Assembly: GCA_039105265.1 (NCBI GenBank)
Contig: JAPFFF010000004.1
Coordinates: 7,359,501-7,423,500 of the forward strand
Source of the DNA: Tritrichomonas musculus
Lineage: Eukaryota; Parabasalia; Tritrichomonadida; Tritrichomonadidae
Length of the DNA stretch: 64,000 nt
Direction: 5' to 3'
Shown: one piece after another, positions 1 to 10,771 of the stretch
How the letters are laid out: each line of letters opens with the position of its first letter
Numbering within the stretch: position 1 is the first letter of the stretch
Made by a program: the position numbers and the translations under genes
The notes under the pieces: generated by a model
The model's database searches: none
Told to the model about the DNA's origin: nothing
The model's input: the letters and a program-made list of their open reading frames with translations, nothing else

Positions 1-2208
1 GAATGTTTAACAACTTTGGATATTCCACCATGTGTTGAAGATATTGATACCAATGCATTTAAGAACTGTCACAATCTTACAGATATAACATTTCATTATA
101 AAATCGCCCACATTGGTTTTAATTCATTTGAAAATTGTGGATTTAAATCTTTAGAATTCCCAGATTCTATTATGTCAATTGGAGAACATGCTTTTCGGCA
201 TTGTGATTCACTTTTATCAGTCAAATTAGGTGGCCGTACAATGACAGAATATGGTGTAATTGATAAATACTCATTTGAACGTTGCTTTAATTTAAAAAAG
301 TTTTTATATAATGGAACAAAAATACCTCCTTTCGTTGGGAAAAAAGCTTTTGATGAAAGTCCTAACTTAACAGTCATACATGTTATTGATAATATTAAAT
401 TAAAATATGAATATGATACATTTGGAATATTGCCGATAATCAAAGAGAATTATTCAGAAGGATAGTGTGGTGAAAGTACTCAATGGAAATATGACCTAAT
501 TTCAAAAGAATTAAATATTTTTGGTGATGGCGAAGCAATTTATGATAAAATTGATGATAAGTATAGAGAAGTGGCTGAAAAAATTATTATTTGAGACAAT
601 GTTTCTTTATTTACACATTCATTTTCCCATTTTAATCCTATTTTAAAGAAAATTATAATTTCAGAAAAAAACTGTTTCCATTCAATTTATGAAGAAGTTC
701 TTTACAACAAAAATTACTCAAATATTATTTTGGTGCCTTCAAATATAGTAACAATGAAAATACATGAAAATGTGAATGTAATCGATAAATATGCATGCGC
801 AATCTTATGTAATTTAACTTTTGTTGAATTGCCAAAAAATCTTGCTATAATCGATAGTGATGGCTTCTCCTATTGCGAATCATTAAAAACAATTAATTTT
901 CCTGAAACATTAATTTCAATCAATTATAATGGCTTTTATAAATGTACATCACTAGAAGAATTAAAATTCCCACCAAAATTGGAAACAATATGTAGTTTTG
1001 CTTTTGGGAATTGCAAATCATTGAAGTCGGTTGATATACCAGTTTCTCTTATGGATCTTGGAACATCAGTGTTCGAGGAATGTATTTTATTATCATCATT
1101 TCGTCTGCCTCCTAAATTGAAAGGTATCAATGAAGAACTTTTTTATGGTTGCGAAAAATTGACATCAATAGCACTGCCAAGTAAAGAAGATTCAATTGAA
1201 TCATTTACAATTGGAAAAGGAGCATTTATATATTCTGGATTAAAATCAATAATTATCACTGATGCTGTTGTTTCAATTGGATCAGAAGCATTTAGTTTTT
1301 GTAAGTTGGATTCAGTAACAATTGATAATGGAATAAAGACAATTGGCAATTCTGCTTTTTCATATGATGATATATCATCATTAGCTCTTCCTGATAGCGT
1401 ATCATCTATAGGAGATAATTGTTTTGAATACTGTTCTGCATTGCAAGAAGTTCACTTTGGAAATTGTGATTTAACTTTGGGGAATTTTTCATTTTATCAT
1501 TGTGAAAGATTGGAAACAGTAACAATGGGTAATGGACAAATTATTATTAATGATAGTGCTTTTTCCAATTGTGTTGATCTTGTTTCAATAACATTGAGCA
1601 ATAACACGATTTCAATCGGTTCAGAAACTTTTTATAATTGCTATCGTTTGAAATCAATGGTAATACCAGGAAGTGTCAGAAAAATTGGTGACAAAGCATT
1701 TGCTTCTTCAGGATTAGATTTAATTACTTATATTGGTTGGAGAGAACCAATTTGTAGCCATATCGTTGAGTATGAATTATTAGATGTAAAAGTATTGCCA
1801 GAATATGAAGAAAGACGTTTTTGCAACCTATATGTAACAGTAATTGAACCGCCTACAAAAGAAAAAAGCGTTGAATCAAGTTATGATGAAATATCTTTTT
1901 CAAATCAAATTGATTAAAGTACATTTTCAAATCATATGGAAAAAAGTGATATGGAATCATTTGATGAAACTCATTATGCACAAATAACTCCAACAATAAG
2001 TGAGCTCACTCCTGAAATAATAATTAAATTAAAATCACAAAAAAAACATAAAAAACTAAGCGGTGGTCAAATTGCTGGAATTGTCATTGGATGCGTCGCT
2101 TTCTGTGTACTTGTTATTGTCATTGTTATAGTTGTCGTAAAGAAAAAGAAAGCTAAAACATTGGAAAAAGAAAAGCACCAAGTTGTTCAAGAAAACATCA
2201 AACTATAA
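1..2208 (+). pseudogene. BspA-like leucine-rich-repeat surface protein, disrupted by in-frame stops
   Basis: One reading frame runs from the window edge to 2208 and keeps register throughout. It encodes about 20 BspA/LRR_5 repeats of the type 'xxIGxxAFxxCxxLxxIxLP', then a linker, a single membrane span at about 2065-2135 (GIVIGCVAFCVLVIVIVIV) and a short lysine-rich cytoplasmic tail. This is the usual design of trichomonad BspA surface proteins, thought to act in adhesion. The frame is broken by three stop codons only: TAG at 463-465, TGA at 592-594 and TAA at 1915-1917. There is no frameshift, and coding similarity continues across each stop, so decay looks recent. The 5' end lies outside the window. 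Alternatives are sequencing error or readthrough. The family call is secure; calling it a pseudogene is inference. Confidence 0.8.
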
Positions 2209-2375
2209 CAAAAAATATTTACTCAATATCTAACAACAGTTAAGATATTGTTGCTTCTTTTATTCTTAATTATCGATTTGTAATAAATTATTTCTTTATT
2301 ATTATTTTATTCAGTGTTTATTGATTTGGAAATTGGAAATTTCAGGATTATTTTACAGAACGCGGAATTCTTAAG

Positions 2376-2879
2376 CTAGTGAGTCACTGAATGGGAAACT
2401 GCAAATCTTCTCAGTGATATACATTTTACAAAAGCATGAGTTTCAATTGTTGTTAAATCAGGAGGCAATAAAAGGTCGTCTAACAAGGCACAATTAGCGA
2501 AAGCATACTTTCCAATAGAAGCTACAAATGACATAATTATTACTTTCTTCAATGATGCACAATTATAGAAAAAGTGATCTTCGATTGATGCTAGAGAAGG
2601 AGGAAGAGTAATTTGTGTCAATGATGTACAACCGTAGAAAGATGAGTTCCAAATTGACGTTAAAGAAGGAAGAAGAGTAACTTGTGCCAAGCAGAAAACA
2701 ACCTGTAAATATTGAATAATCTGAATCGATCCATAAAATGAAGCATATTCAATTAATGTCGTTTCTTTCCTCTCAATTAAAAAACAGTTTGTCTCAAAAA
2801 GTGAGGGCGGAATTTTTGAATCAAATACATGATAATTTAAAAAATACCCTTTTACTATAAAATATATATAAATTATCAA
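2376..2879 (-). pseudogene. Chimeric remnant: DUF3447 fragment joined to BspA leucine-rich repeats
   Basis: The open frame begins with about 20 residues of AT-rich sequence that looks non-coding. A segment follows (ETNCFLIERKETTLIEYASF, then YGSIQIIQYL) that matches the DUF3447 region of the gene at 52905-54128 (ETNSFLLKK...LIEYAVFFGSIQIFNYL). At about 2700 it switches abruptly to BspA-type repeats (LPPSLASIEDHFFYNCASL and three neighbours) and ends without a membrane anchor. Two families that are normally separate are therefore joined in frame. Both are truncated relative to their full-length relatives, so this looks like a recombination remnant rather than a working gene. A short chimeric protein remains possible. 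Confidence 0.6.
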
Positions 2880-4218
2880 TCATTTTTGTCTCTGTGTACC
2901 CTTTAATTAATTAATAATAATATGAGATTTATAATTTATGCCATTACATATATATTTTATTTAATTAATTGGACTTTTAACATGATATTTAATATATTTA
3001 AAAACTATTTTATATTATTTTCTAATATATTTTTAAATATAAAACTATTTTTTAATTTTAAAAAAAACAAAAGAGGTCGACTCTCTCAAATTTTTTTTGA
3101 TTGAAAAATAATTATATCTTAAAAATTAGATATTCTTTTTAATTAATAAATTTTTAAATCAATATTAAATAGAATTCGGATTCATTTATTATATCTTAAA
3201 AATTAAAAAATTTATTATTTATTCCAAAAATCATTAAAAATAGTGTTTTTATTATGCTACTTGAGGTATTTTCTTAAATGATTTACTATTTACATTATTT
3301 ATATGTAGCTTTGAAATATATTAATAACTGTTAATAAATTATATTATTGATATTCAAGAAATTATTATTTTTTTCTAAATAAAAATTTTGAATTTAAAAT
3401 TGAATTAAATGTTAGTTTTTGAAAAAATTATTTTGATAATATCAGAATTTTGAAAATATATTATTTTTATTAACAAATAATTATTTTTTTGATAATATAT
3501 TAGTAATATCCTCATATTAATGCTAATGTATTTATTATATATATTATAAATCACATTTATATTATTATAAAATATATTTTTACATTTTAACTCAGTTTAT
3601 TTGTATATCACAATTGAGAATTAATTATAATAACGTATTAATTCAATTTTATTTTTCATAAATAATATTATCTTAAATGATATTCAATTAATTACTTTTT
3701 AATTAATTTAAAATATGTAAATAAAATTATGAAAAAAGAATATATGATATGAATGTTATAAAATATTTATATATTTGGATATTTACAAATTCCCAAAATC
3801 TCTTTGAATGGTAGAAATTAGATAAGAACTCAAAAATATTTTCCCCTTTCAAAAGTTAAACTTTTTCTGTTTTTATTTTTTTTAGTGAAATATCTCTATT
3901 TTGGCTAATAGAATCGGCTTCATATTTAAAATTGCATTATGTTATTGATAAGGTTAATATTATTTATTATTAATTTTTTATAATTTTGTTTTTTTTATAA
4001 TTTTAAAAAAACAAAAAATAAACATATCAAAAAAATAGATTTATTGAAAAATTCAAAGAATTTGTTGATCGTTTTCATCAAATAATTATCAATAATTGAA
4101 TTAAATTCAGATAATTCTATGTCTATTCTAAAATAAAAAAAAAAAAAAGTTTATTTAAAAAATCTATTTTACTCATTTCTATTTAATATGTCGGAAGTGG
4201 AGATAACCATCACTCTTT
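2880..4218. other. Gene-free AT-rich spacer
   Basis: Very AT-rich, with many TAAT/ATTA runs and a 14-16 bp A tract near 4134. The short ORF at 2922-3104 is made of AT-biased residues (N, I, F, K) and has no recognisable content. I see no RNA gene or element ends. Confidence 0.6.
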
Positions 4219-5607
4219 TTAGGCTTGTAAATTTGGTGTATTTAAAGCTGGATCGTGATAATTATTTATATGAGCTGGATCATTATTCAACAATGTTGTA
4301 TCACAAACTTCATTTCCCTTAATTGAATTCTTCTTCTTCATCACAATTACTACGATGACAATAATAACTGAAAGAACAGCAACGACGGCAACAACACTTC
4401 CAACAATTATTCCAACTTTTGAATGATGTGGTTTTGGATTATATGTGTAAATTTGTTCTTCATCGACATCTAAATCGGACTTGGATGTATCAAGTTGAAA
4501 CTTGTCTTTATTGTATGTAATGTAAACTGATGGCCAGATCTTTTTATCAATTGTATCAAAACCACTTGATTCAATAGAAATTGTTTCTAATCTGGAAAGG
4601 GTTTGCTCTGTATCAATTAATCCATCATTTGTAACAGTTAAGTTAACATCTGGATAATTAGTCAAGTCTTTACTGTCAGCTTCAATAACGATATGGCCGG
4701 AATAACATATTATTGCTAATCTTTTAGTTACTGAATAAGGTACTTTCCAATAATATCTGCCTTTAACAATAACACCATCATATATGCTTTGAATTCCCCA
4801 GAAATTATAGTAATAGGCAATTTGGTATTCAGGAACTGTATCATTATCTCTATTGAAATCAACAAGAGTAAATTGGTTGGTTTCCAAATATGATAAAATA
4901 CTGTAATATGTGAAAGTTTCTGTATCAATCATAAAGTTATTCACTTTAGCTCGTTCTTGAGTCATTGAAACTAAAACACCTGAAGAAAGGTAAACGTTTT
5001 CGCAATCAAATTCGTGATAATAAACAAGTCTTAAATGAGCTAATGTTAATAAAGAAACTTTATTGGTAATTGAACCTTCCATAAGAACTTCAGGGTTTTG
5101 ATGGATTCTACCAATTAATTGAGAAAATCTTATATTACTTTCGATTGTTCCATCATATGAAGATATAATTAAATTCTTAGTAATCTTAGTAACTATTTGA
5201 CCAATATCATCGATAATTGAATCAGTTCGTGACATGTTAATTGGATACATATAAACTGACATCTTGCTTTGAAGATTATTTAAATCAACATTGATATGTC
5301 TAGTGTGAACCATATAGAAGAGATACTCTGTCTTTTTAGAAATTTTTGCAAGTTTTTCATTGATATCTTTTCCATTTGATAATATAATGCTTTCTATTGA
5401 ATCAATTAAATCTTCGCAACTATCTTCATCTTGATCTGATTTAAAACCTTTTTCACAAGCATCAATTAAATCATCTTTATGGTCTTTCCAATCTTCTATT
5501 TCTTCCATATCATCTTTGCTAAATGATGAACTAACAATTAGGTAACTAACTTTTGGAAACTCATGGCTTGTAGCCAAAGCTAGGAATGACAACAATAGTG
5601 CAATCAT
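4219..5607 (-). CDS. Type I single-pass membrane protein, trichomonad surface type
   Basis: A 462-residue protein that begins with a hydrophobic signal peptide (residues 1-14, MIALLLSFLALATS). A large extracellular part of about 370 residues follows, with acidic stretches near residues 33-70 and few cysteines. Near residues 398-424 there is one strong membrane span (VGIIVGSVVAVVAVLSVIIV and on), then KKK and a 35-residue cytoplasmic tail ending NTPNLQA. Its span-plus-KKK end resembles that of the BspA gene upstream. No catalytic domain is recognised. Signal peptide and anchor point to the plasma membrane or endomembranes. The start is supported by a TCATTTTTT initiator-like motif 20-28 bases upstream. 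Function unknown. Confidence 0.8.
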   Translation of the reverse strand: MIALLLSFLALATSHEFPKVSYLIVSSSFSKDDMEEIEDWKDHKDDLIDACEKGFKSDQDEDSCEDLIDSIESIILSNGKDINEKLAKISKKTEYLFYMVHTRHINVDLNNLQSKMSVYMYPINMSRTDSIIDDIGQIVTKITKNLIISSYDGTIESNIRFSQLIGRIHQNPEVLMEGSITNKVSLLTLAHLRLVYYHEFDCENVYLSSGVLVSMTQERAKVNNFMIDTETFTYYSILSYLETNQFTLVDFNRDNDTVPEYQIAYYYNFWGIQSIYDGVIVKGRYYWKVPYSVTKRLAIICYSGHIVIEADSKDLTNYPDVNLTVTNDGLIDTEQTLSRLETISIESSGFDTIDKKIWPSVYITYNKDKFQLDTSKSDLDVDEEQIYTYNPKPHHSKVGIIVGSVVAVVAVLSVIIVIVVIVMKKKNSIKGNEVCDTTLLNNDPAHINNYHDPALNTPNLQA

Positions 5608-5626
5608 TATTCCAGACTTAAAAAGT

Positions 5627-5635
5627 AAAAAATGA
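5627..5635 (-). promoter_or_regulatory. Initiator-like motif (TCATTTTTT) of the type I membrane protein gene
   Basis: On the minus strand TCATTTTTT lies 20-28 bases before the ATG at 5607. Trichomonad core promoters are known to use an Inr (TCA followed by pyrimidine and A/T) within a few tens of bases of the start. Similar motifs precede the genes at 26763, 30426, 43886 and 54128. Assignment is by motif and position only. Confidence 0.45.
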
Positions 5636-6354
5636 TTTTATTTTCTAAAAAGACTGACCATAAACCCATTAATCAAATAAATTGAATTTTTTTCTGAGGA
5701 GTTGGCAAGACCTTTCAAAAAATTCTATACACCGATAGTTTAATTTTGAATATTTGAATGTATATTTTTTTTTATTTGAACCGAAAATTAAATTGATATT
5801 TAATTTGACTATTCAAAATATTTTATCCATAATCCGAAATATGATTGAAATCTGGCTTTGATAGAACGTGAAAGGAATGCGCCATTTTCCTTTTATAATT
5901 GACATTGTTATTACTTTACTTACGTAGATTTTAATCTTCAAATATTAATTTCGATTTTATTTTTAATATAAACATCAAAAATTATTCAATATTACAATGC
6001 CTCCGTTTATACATTTGATTATATTAATTTTTAGATGAAAATATTTACTCATTGCTGATTGTTGTTCAAAAAATATATTTTTAAAATTGTACAATAATCA
6101 TTTTAAAAGAGAAAATAAATGATTTATAAGTGTTTAATGATATATAATATTAGGTATATGCATTAAAATTGAAAGACTAAAAAATAATTCATTTTTGTTT
6201 ATTTTTTATTGATCCAAAATCCCTACTTTTGTGATAATATGAAAGTAAGGGGCTATATAACTTCCAAAATAAGAATAATTTTAGGAGTTTCAGAAATATA
6301 TACATTATTAAATAAATTAAATAATCTGTTTTTAACTTTGTTTTATATTGACTA
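5636..6354. other. Gene-free spacer
   Basis: AT-rich intergenic sequence between two minus-strand genes. The ORF at 6209-6463 overlaps the 3' end of the ABC gene antisense and has no independent support. No repeat ends or RNA genes are seen. Confidence 0.5.
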
Positions 6355-8247
6355 TCAATTTATAATTTTTTTTGGTTCAATGAGATTGAAAAACGCACCC
6401 TTTTTTTCAATGAGTTCTATTCTTGATCCTGATTCAATTATTTCCCCAGAATCAAAAACATAAATATATTTGGCTTTAGAAATTGTAGCCAACCGATGAG
6501 CAATTAAAATGCAAGTTTTTCCTTTTATTGCATCATTCAATGCATTTTGAACTTTCATTTCATTTTCAAGATCCAAAGCAGATGTTGCCTCATCTGCAAT
6601 TAAAACAATAGGATCATTAATTATTGCCCTTGCGATAGCAATTCTTTGTTTCTGGCCACCACTTAATTGGCAACCTTGTTCACCGATAAATGTATTCTTT
6701 TTCAAAGGAAGTTTATCAACAAAATCAAAAGCCTGTGCAACTTTCAAACAACGATCAACATCATTGTCAAATTTCATTTTTTCTTCATCGAAATTTGAAT
6801 TGATAAAATCGTCATCTAGACGATAAAGAACGTTATCTCTTATTGACATTGAGAAAAGGATTGGATCTTGCTGAATGACGCTAATAACACGATGAATCCA
6901 GCGTGGATCTAGTTCTTTTATATCAATTCCATCAAACAAAATCGAGCCAGAATTGACATCATAATAACGAAGAATAAGTTGAAGAATTGTTGACTTGCCA
7001 CTTCCACTGTGACCAACGAAAGCTGTAATTTCACCTGGATTGATTTGAATGGATACGTTTTTTAACACCCAAGTGTTTCTTGTGGGATATTTAAACCAAA
7101 CATCTCTAAATTCAATCAAGCCAGAAAAATGATCAATTTCTTTCCCTTCGTTTGTAAACGGAATTGATGATTCATAATCAATCACATCGAAAACATTTTT
7201 CATATGTTCATCAATTTGTTTTTCTTGACGAATAACGCCTATTATCAATTCTATTTCATTTGCTAAATTAAATGCTTCTTGTGAAATTGTAAATAAAAAA
7301 CCTGGTGTCAATTGACCTTTAAGAACATAGAAACTTCCGATGTTTAAAAAAGTACATAAAGCACCACTACTCAAAATTGATAAAAGATGCGATGGAATAG
7401 CAAAATAATATTTTGATTCTTGTTCTAATTTAACGAGTTCATTGCATTCGTAATCATAATCATTAAGTACTTTTTTTTGACGATTAAATGAAAAGACAGT
7501 TCTTATGTTAGAAACGGTTTCAGCAATCATGTTTGTCGAATCACTTAAATGCTGGAAACGATACAACATTTTTGATAATCCATATTGAAAAAATCCATTC
7601 ATTACTTTTGAATTAAATAATGTTATTCCTAATGCAAAAAAAGTTAATTTCCAATTAATTGAAAGGCATAAAATTAAACCAGAAACAATTCTACCAAATG
7701 AAAATATAACTTGTGATTTCGATTCAAAACACATTTCACCAGCATCACTAATTTCATCATTAAGTATTGATAATAATTCACCAAAACTTCTTTTATCAAA
7801 AAATTCAATATCTTTCATCATTATAGATTTGAATACAACACGACGCATTTTAATTGTAATTAATGAATTGATAATGCTCCATGAATATTCTGTAATAAAT
7901 GTAAATAATGAATTCACAATTACAAGTATTAATTGATAAAAAACATACTTTTTGAGCAATTGAAGACTGTTTTCTTTTTTCAAACAATCAATTACATATG
8001 CGACTGAAATTGTTTCTCCAGTTGTTACAAAACCATTAATAAGTGAAGGAATAAATGCAAGAAAATAGATAGGTTTTGAATAAAAAAACCAATAAATTTT
8101 TGGTATGAACGGTAAATATTTGGTTTTTTTATTTGCTTTCGTGAAACGGGATGGATTTATAGGTTCTTCCAATTGATTGTTCTCCAAAAGGTTTTCTTCC
8201 TGTTGATTTTCTTCATCTTGCTTTTTCGATTTACTTGAAAAATTCAT
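6355..8247 (-). CDS. ABC transporter, ABCB/MDR-type half-transporter
   Basis: A 630-residue protein with an N-terminal membrane domain (about residues 50-350, around six spans, ABC_membrane type) and a C-terminal nucleotide-binding domain. The domain has Walker A GHSGSGKST near residue 410, the signature LSGGQKQR near 526, Walker B VLIADEATSALD near 550 and the H-loop AHRLATI near 583, all intact. The first 45 residues are Q/E/N-rich and cytosolic. Length and order fit a half-transporter that must dimerise. ABCB family members export lipids, peptides or drugs using ATP; the substrate here cannot be told. The ATG lies directly after an A-rich tract (T18 on the plus strand at 8248), with TCATTTAATTTT further upstream as a possible initiator. 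Confidence 0.93.
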   Translation of the reverse strand: MNFSSKSKKQDEENQQEENLLENNQLEEPINPSRFTKANKKTKYLPFIPKIYWFFYSKPIYFLAFIPSLINGFVTTGETISVAYVIDCLKKENSLQLLKKYVFYQLILVIVNSLFTFITEYSWSIINSLITIKMRRVVFKSIMMKDIEFFDKRSFGELLSILNDEISDAGEMCFESKSQVIFSFGRIVSGLILCLSINWKLTFFALGITLFNSKVMNGFFQYGLSKMLYRFQHLSDSTNMIAETVSNIRTVFSFNRQKKVLNDYDYECNELVKLEQESKYYFAIPSHLLSILSSGALCTFLNIGSFYVLKGQLTPGFLFTISQEAFNLANEIELIIGVIRQEKQIDEHMKNVFDVIDYESSIPFTNEGKEIDHFSGLIEFRDVWFKYPTRNTWVLKNVSIQINPGEITAFVGHSGSGKSTILQLILRYYDVNSGSILFDGIDIKELDPRWIHRVISVIQQDPILFSMSIRDNVLYRLDDDFINSNFDEEKMKFDNDVDRCLKVAQAFDFVDKLPLKKNTFIGEQGCQLSGGQKQRIAIARAIINDPIVLIADEATSALDLENEMKVQNALNDAIKGKTCILIAHRLATISKAKYIYVFDSGEIIESGSRIELIEKKGAFFNLIEPKKIIN

Positions 8248-8611
8248 TTTTTTTTTTTTTTTTTTAAAAAATTAAATGAAATTGATTTTTTCATAGTATG
8301 GTTAATATCGTCACCTTTTTCAGAAAAAAATATTTTGTAAACTATTCAAAATTTAATTTGTAAAACCATTGTTTTTTTTGTTTTTTTGTTTGTTTGTTTT
8401 GTTTTTAAAAAAACGCCTATCAATTAATTGAATTTTTTTAAACCCTCGATTTCTTTGTTAATACCTAACTTTTTAATAATAAAATAAGCAAAATATTATT
8501 TTATTATAGTCATTAAGAATATTTCATCTCTGATTTCAATTTACTTCATAATCAGATAATTATAATATTTTTATTTCTATAATATCGAATCCCATCTCAC
8601 TTTTACGAATC
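8248..8611. other. Upstream region of the ABC gene
   Basis: Holds an 18-19 base T tract abutting the start codon, a G/T-rich run of GTTT units near 8380-8405 and a stretch of AT-rich sequence. No coding signal. Confidence 0.5.
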
Positions 8612-9110
8612 TCAATTCCAAAATAAAATAGAAGACTTAATCACAAAGTATTTTGCATCAGGTAGTGCTATTATTTGGATTTTTATAGTCATGGCTATTT
8701 GTTTTTGTTTTTTCTTTTTTTGAATCATGGCTATTTGGTAGCAAGCAATGCAGCCACTTTCAATCATTACTGATTCTGGATATATTATACCAGCCAATAA
8801 CCAAGGAATCGGTCCTATACCAAATCCGAAAAACAAGAAAAACAAAAACACACCAAAAACGCCGAGCCAATTATTAAAATCCGAAAATCTATTATTGAAA
8901 GCCTTCTTTGGTTATTGCTACTACATATATACATGAATAGATTCATGGCTATTTGATTTGGTTATGTTTTGAATGCTATCACCAAAATTTTTGGTGAATT
9001 TGGTTCTGATATTTTTAATGCTGCTTTTTCATTAATTGGAGGTTTCTTTGGCCTAATTTTCATTCCATCAATTAATAACATTTATCGAGAAAACACTACA
9101 ATTATTTGAA
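8612..9110. pseudogene. Scrambled remains of an MFS sugar-transporter gene
   Basis: Short pieces with sugar-transporter character lie in opposite orientations. On the minus strand at about 8770-8850 a frame reads FFGFGIGPIPWLLAGIIYPE, matching the conserved 'GxGPxPWxxxxExFP' segment of helix 10. On the plus strand at about 8970-9110 a frame reads ITKIFGEFGSDIFNAAFSLI then GGFFGLIFIPS, like the helix 11-12 end. Another plus-strand piece at about 8640-8695 reads ITKYFASGSAIIWIFIVMAI. The phrase TCATGGCTATTT occurs three times (about 8687, 8726, 8943). Inverted order, stops and repeated joins show a dead, rearranged gene. The family call rests on short matches. Confidence 0.5.
8651..8676 (+). 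repeat. Short inverted repeat partner of 11760-11785
   Basis: The 25-26 base sequence containing TTGCATCAGGTAGTGCTATT recurs in reverse complement at about 11760-11785, on the far side of the phosphatase gene. In both places the forward reading encodes FASGSAII, so the pair probably represents two pieces of the same transporter relic rather than transposon ends. Confidence 0.5.
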
Positions 9111-9414
9111 AAAAAAAAAAAAAAAAAAAAAAACATTTTTAACTTGTAATTCTGATTTTATTTGTGATTAATTTTTAAGGTAAAACCTATGTTTCTTTTT
9201 TCATTAAAATACTTTTATCATTAGATATTTCATAAATTACTTTGGTTTAATTTTTTTTATTGTTTTCCATTTTTAATAGATTTATTATACTATTAAAATC
9301 ATCAATTTATTGTTGATATTTGTATATATGATGATTTTAAAATATATACATTTAAACTTTTTGAATAATTATTGGATTTTATCGGCGAAATTTTTACTCA
9401 AAAAAAGTTTAATA

Positions 9415-10771
9415 ATGGAACAGGAAAATAAAGAATGTATAACTGAAGAAGATGGTGAAAATTCAGAGGAAGAGGAAGAGGAGGAAGAAGAAATGATCCC
9501 AGATTTTACAAACGAATTTTCCAAAGACATGTTAAGTCAGATGTTAACATATGATATTCGACCTTCTCCAAGAGTAGCTAAAGAAATAATAAATAAAGCG
9601 ATTTCAATTTTTTCTGAGCTTCCTAATATTGTTGAAATAAATAATATTAAAAATATTACAATAGTTGGTGATACTCATGGCCAATTTCATGATGTTGCCG
9701 AAATTTTCAAAACACAGGGATTTCCGACCGATGAAAATCCATATATTTTCAATGGAGATTTTGTTGATCGTGGAAAACAAGGAGTTGAAATTATATTGGC
9801 ACTATTTGCATTTAAAATTTCCAATCCAAACTCAATCCATTTAAATAGAGGGAATCAGTATGTTTTTTAAAAAGAAGAAAATGAAAGAAAATAGAAATGC
9901 TTTTATGATAACAATTTCAATAATTAAAAAAAAAAAAGTAGAATCGATGTAATATCCTACATTAATGCCAACTTAAAAACATGTTCTTGTAATTGATAAT
10001 CAAATTCAATGTAAAAACCACAAAAAAAAAAAAAAAAAATTGAAATTTCAATGAAAATTAGGAACTTGGGGAAAAAAGAAGAGAGATAATGATTATATAT
10101 ATATGAATTAATTTAAAGTGAAGGTGGTTTCATAATTATCATTTCAGCATTTCTATTTTCTTTATTTTTTTTTTTTCTTTTTTTTGACTTTTGAATTTTT
10201 CTAACATTTCAGCGAGATTGAAGCATTGAACAAAAGTTATGGATTCATGGAAGAATGCACAGAAAAGTATGGCTATGAAATATTCTATCTCATTGAAAAA
10301 GCCTTCAGGTCACTTCCTATTGCACACGTTGTAAACCATTCAATTTTCGTTGTTCACGGAGGACTCTGCCGCAATCAAGCGCTGACGATTCCTGACCTCC
10401 AAAAAATTGACAGGTTTAACGATCCAGATTCAAAGAGTCCAGTCTATGACCTGCTCTGGAATGACCCGATGAATGGATTCGGTTTTAGAGCTTCGAATCG
10501 ATGCGATAACAAGCAAGCCATGTTTTTTGGATGTGATGTCACTGAAGAATTTTTGAATGCGAACAAATTGAAGCTGATTGTTCGCTCACATCAAGTTCAA
10601 TCATCAGGATACAGCACAATGCAAGATGGCAAGTGTGTTACTATTTTTTCTGCACCGAATTACATGGGCGATGTTGGAAATAAGGGCGCAATCATTAAGT
10701 ACTCATTTAATGATGATGGCCAAATAAAATCAAGCAGTGTTATTCAGTTTGATTCTGTTCAGCAGTGGTGA
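9415..10771 (+). CDS. PP5-like serine/threonine protein phosphatase (two exons)
   Basis: Exon 1 (9415-9857) encodes an acidic N-terminus (runs of E, residues about 8-25), then the PPP motifs GDTHGQ and GDFVDRG. Exon 2 (10213-10771) carries HGGL, LLWNDP and FSAPNY. The frame is interrupted inside the third PPP motif. Removing 9858-10212 (GTATGT...CTAACATTTCAG) joins CA to C and yields RGNHE, the invariant metal-binding motif, followed by IEALNKSYGF. The mature protein is about 333 residues, a bare catalytic domain without TPR repeats, closest in feel to PP5. The usual VRSHE reads VRSHQ. The ATG at 9415 is preferred to the upstream 9310 start, whose extra residues are AT-rich and hydrophobic. 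Role: dephosphorylation of Ser/Thr; substrate unknown. Confidence 0.92.
9858..10212 (+). other. Spliceosomal intron, 355 bp
   Basis: The 5' end is GTATGT and the 3' end is CTAACATTTCAG, close to the trichomonad consensus (GTAYGT ... ACTAACAYAYAG with the branch site fused to the acceptor). Excision restores the RGNHE motif exactly. Internal arms at 9886-9901 and 10146-10161 are perfect 16-base reverse complements and would bring the two ends together. The length exceeds the 59-196 nt range I recall for Trichomonas vaginalis long introns. Confidence 0.9.

Noticed and set aside
8748-8936. Plus-strand ORF with NPKNKKNKN
   Set aside because: Antisense to the better-supported transporter relic on the minus strand; composition is AT-driven.
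9110-9132. Poly(A) tails of retroposed genes
   Set aside because: A/T tracts of similar length occur throughout, in both orientations, without target duplications or processed-gene structure beside them.
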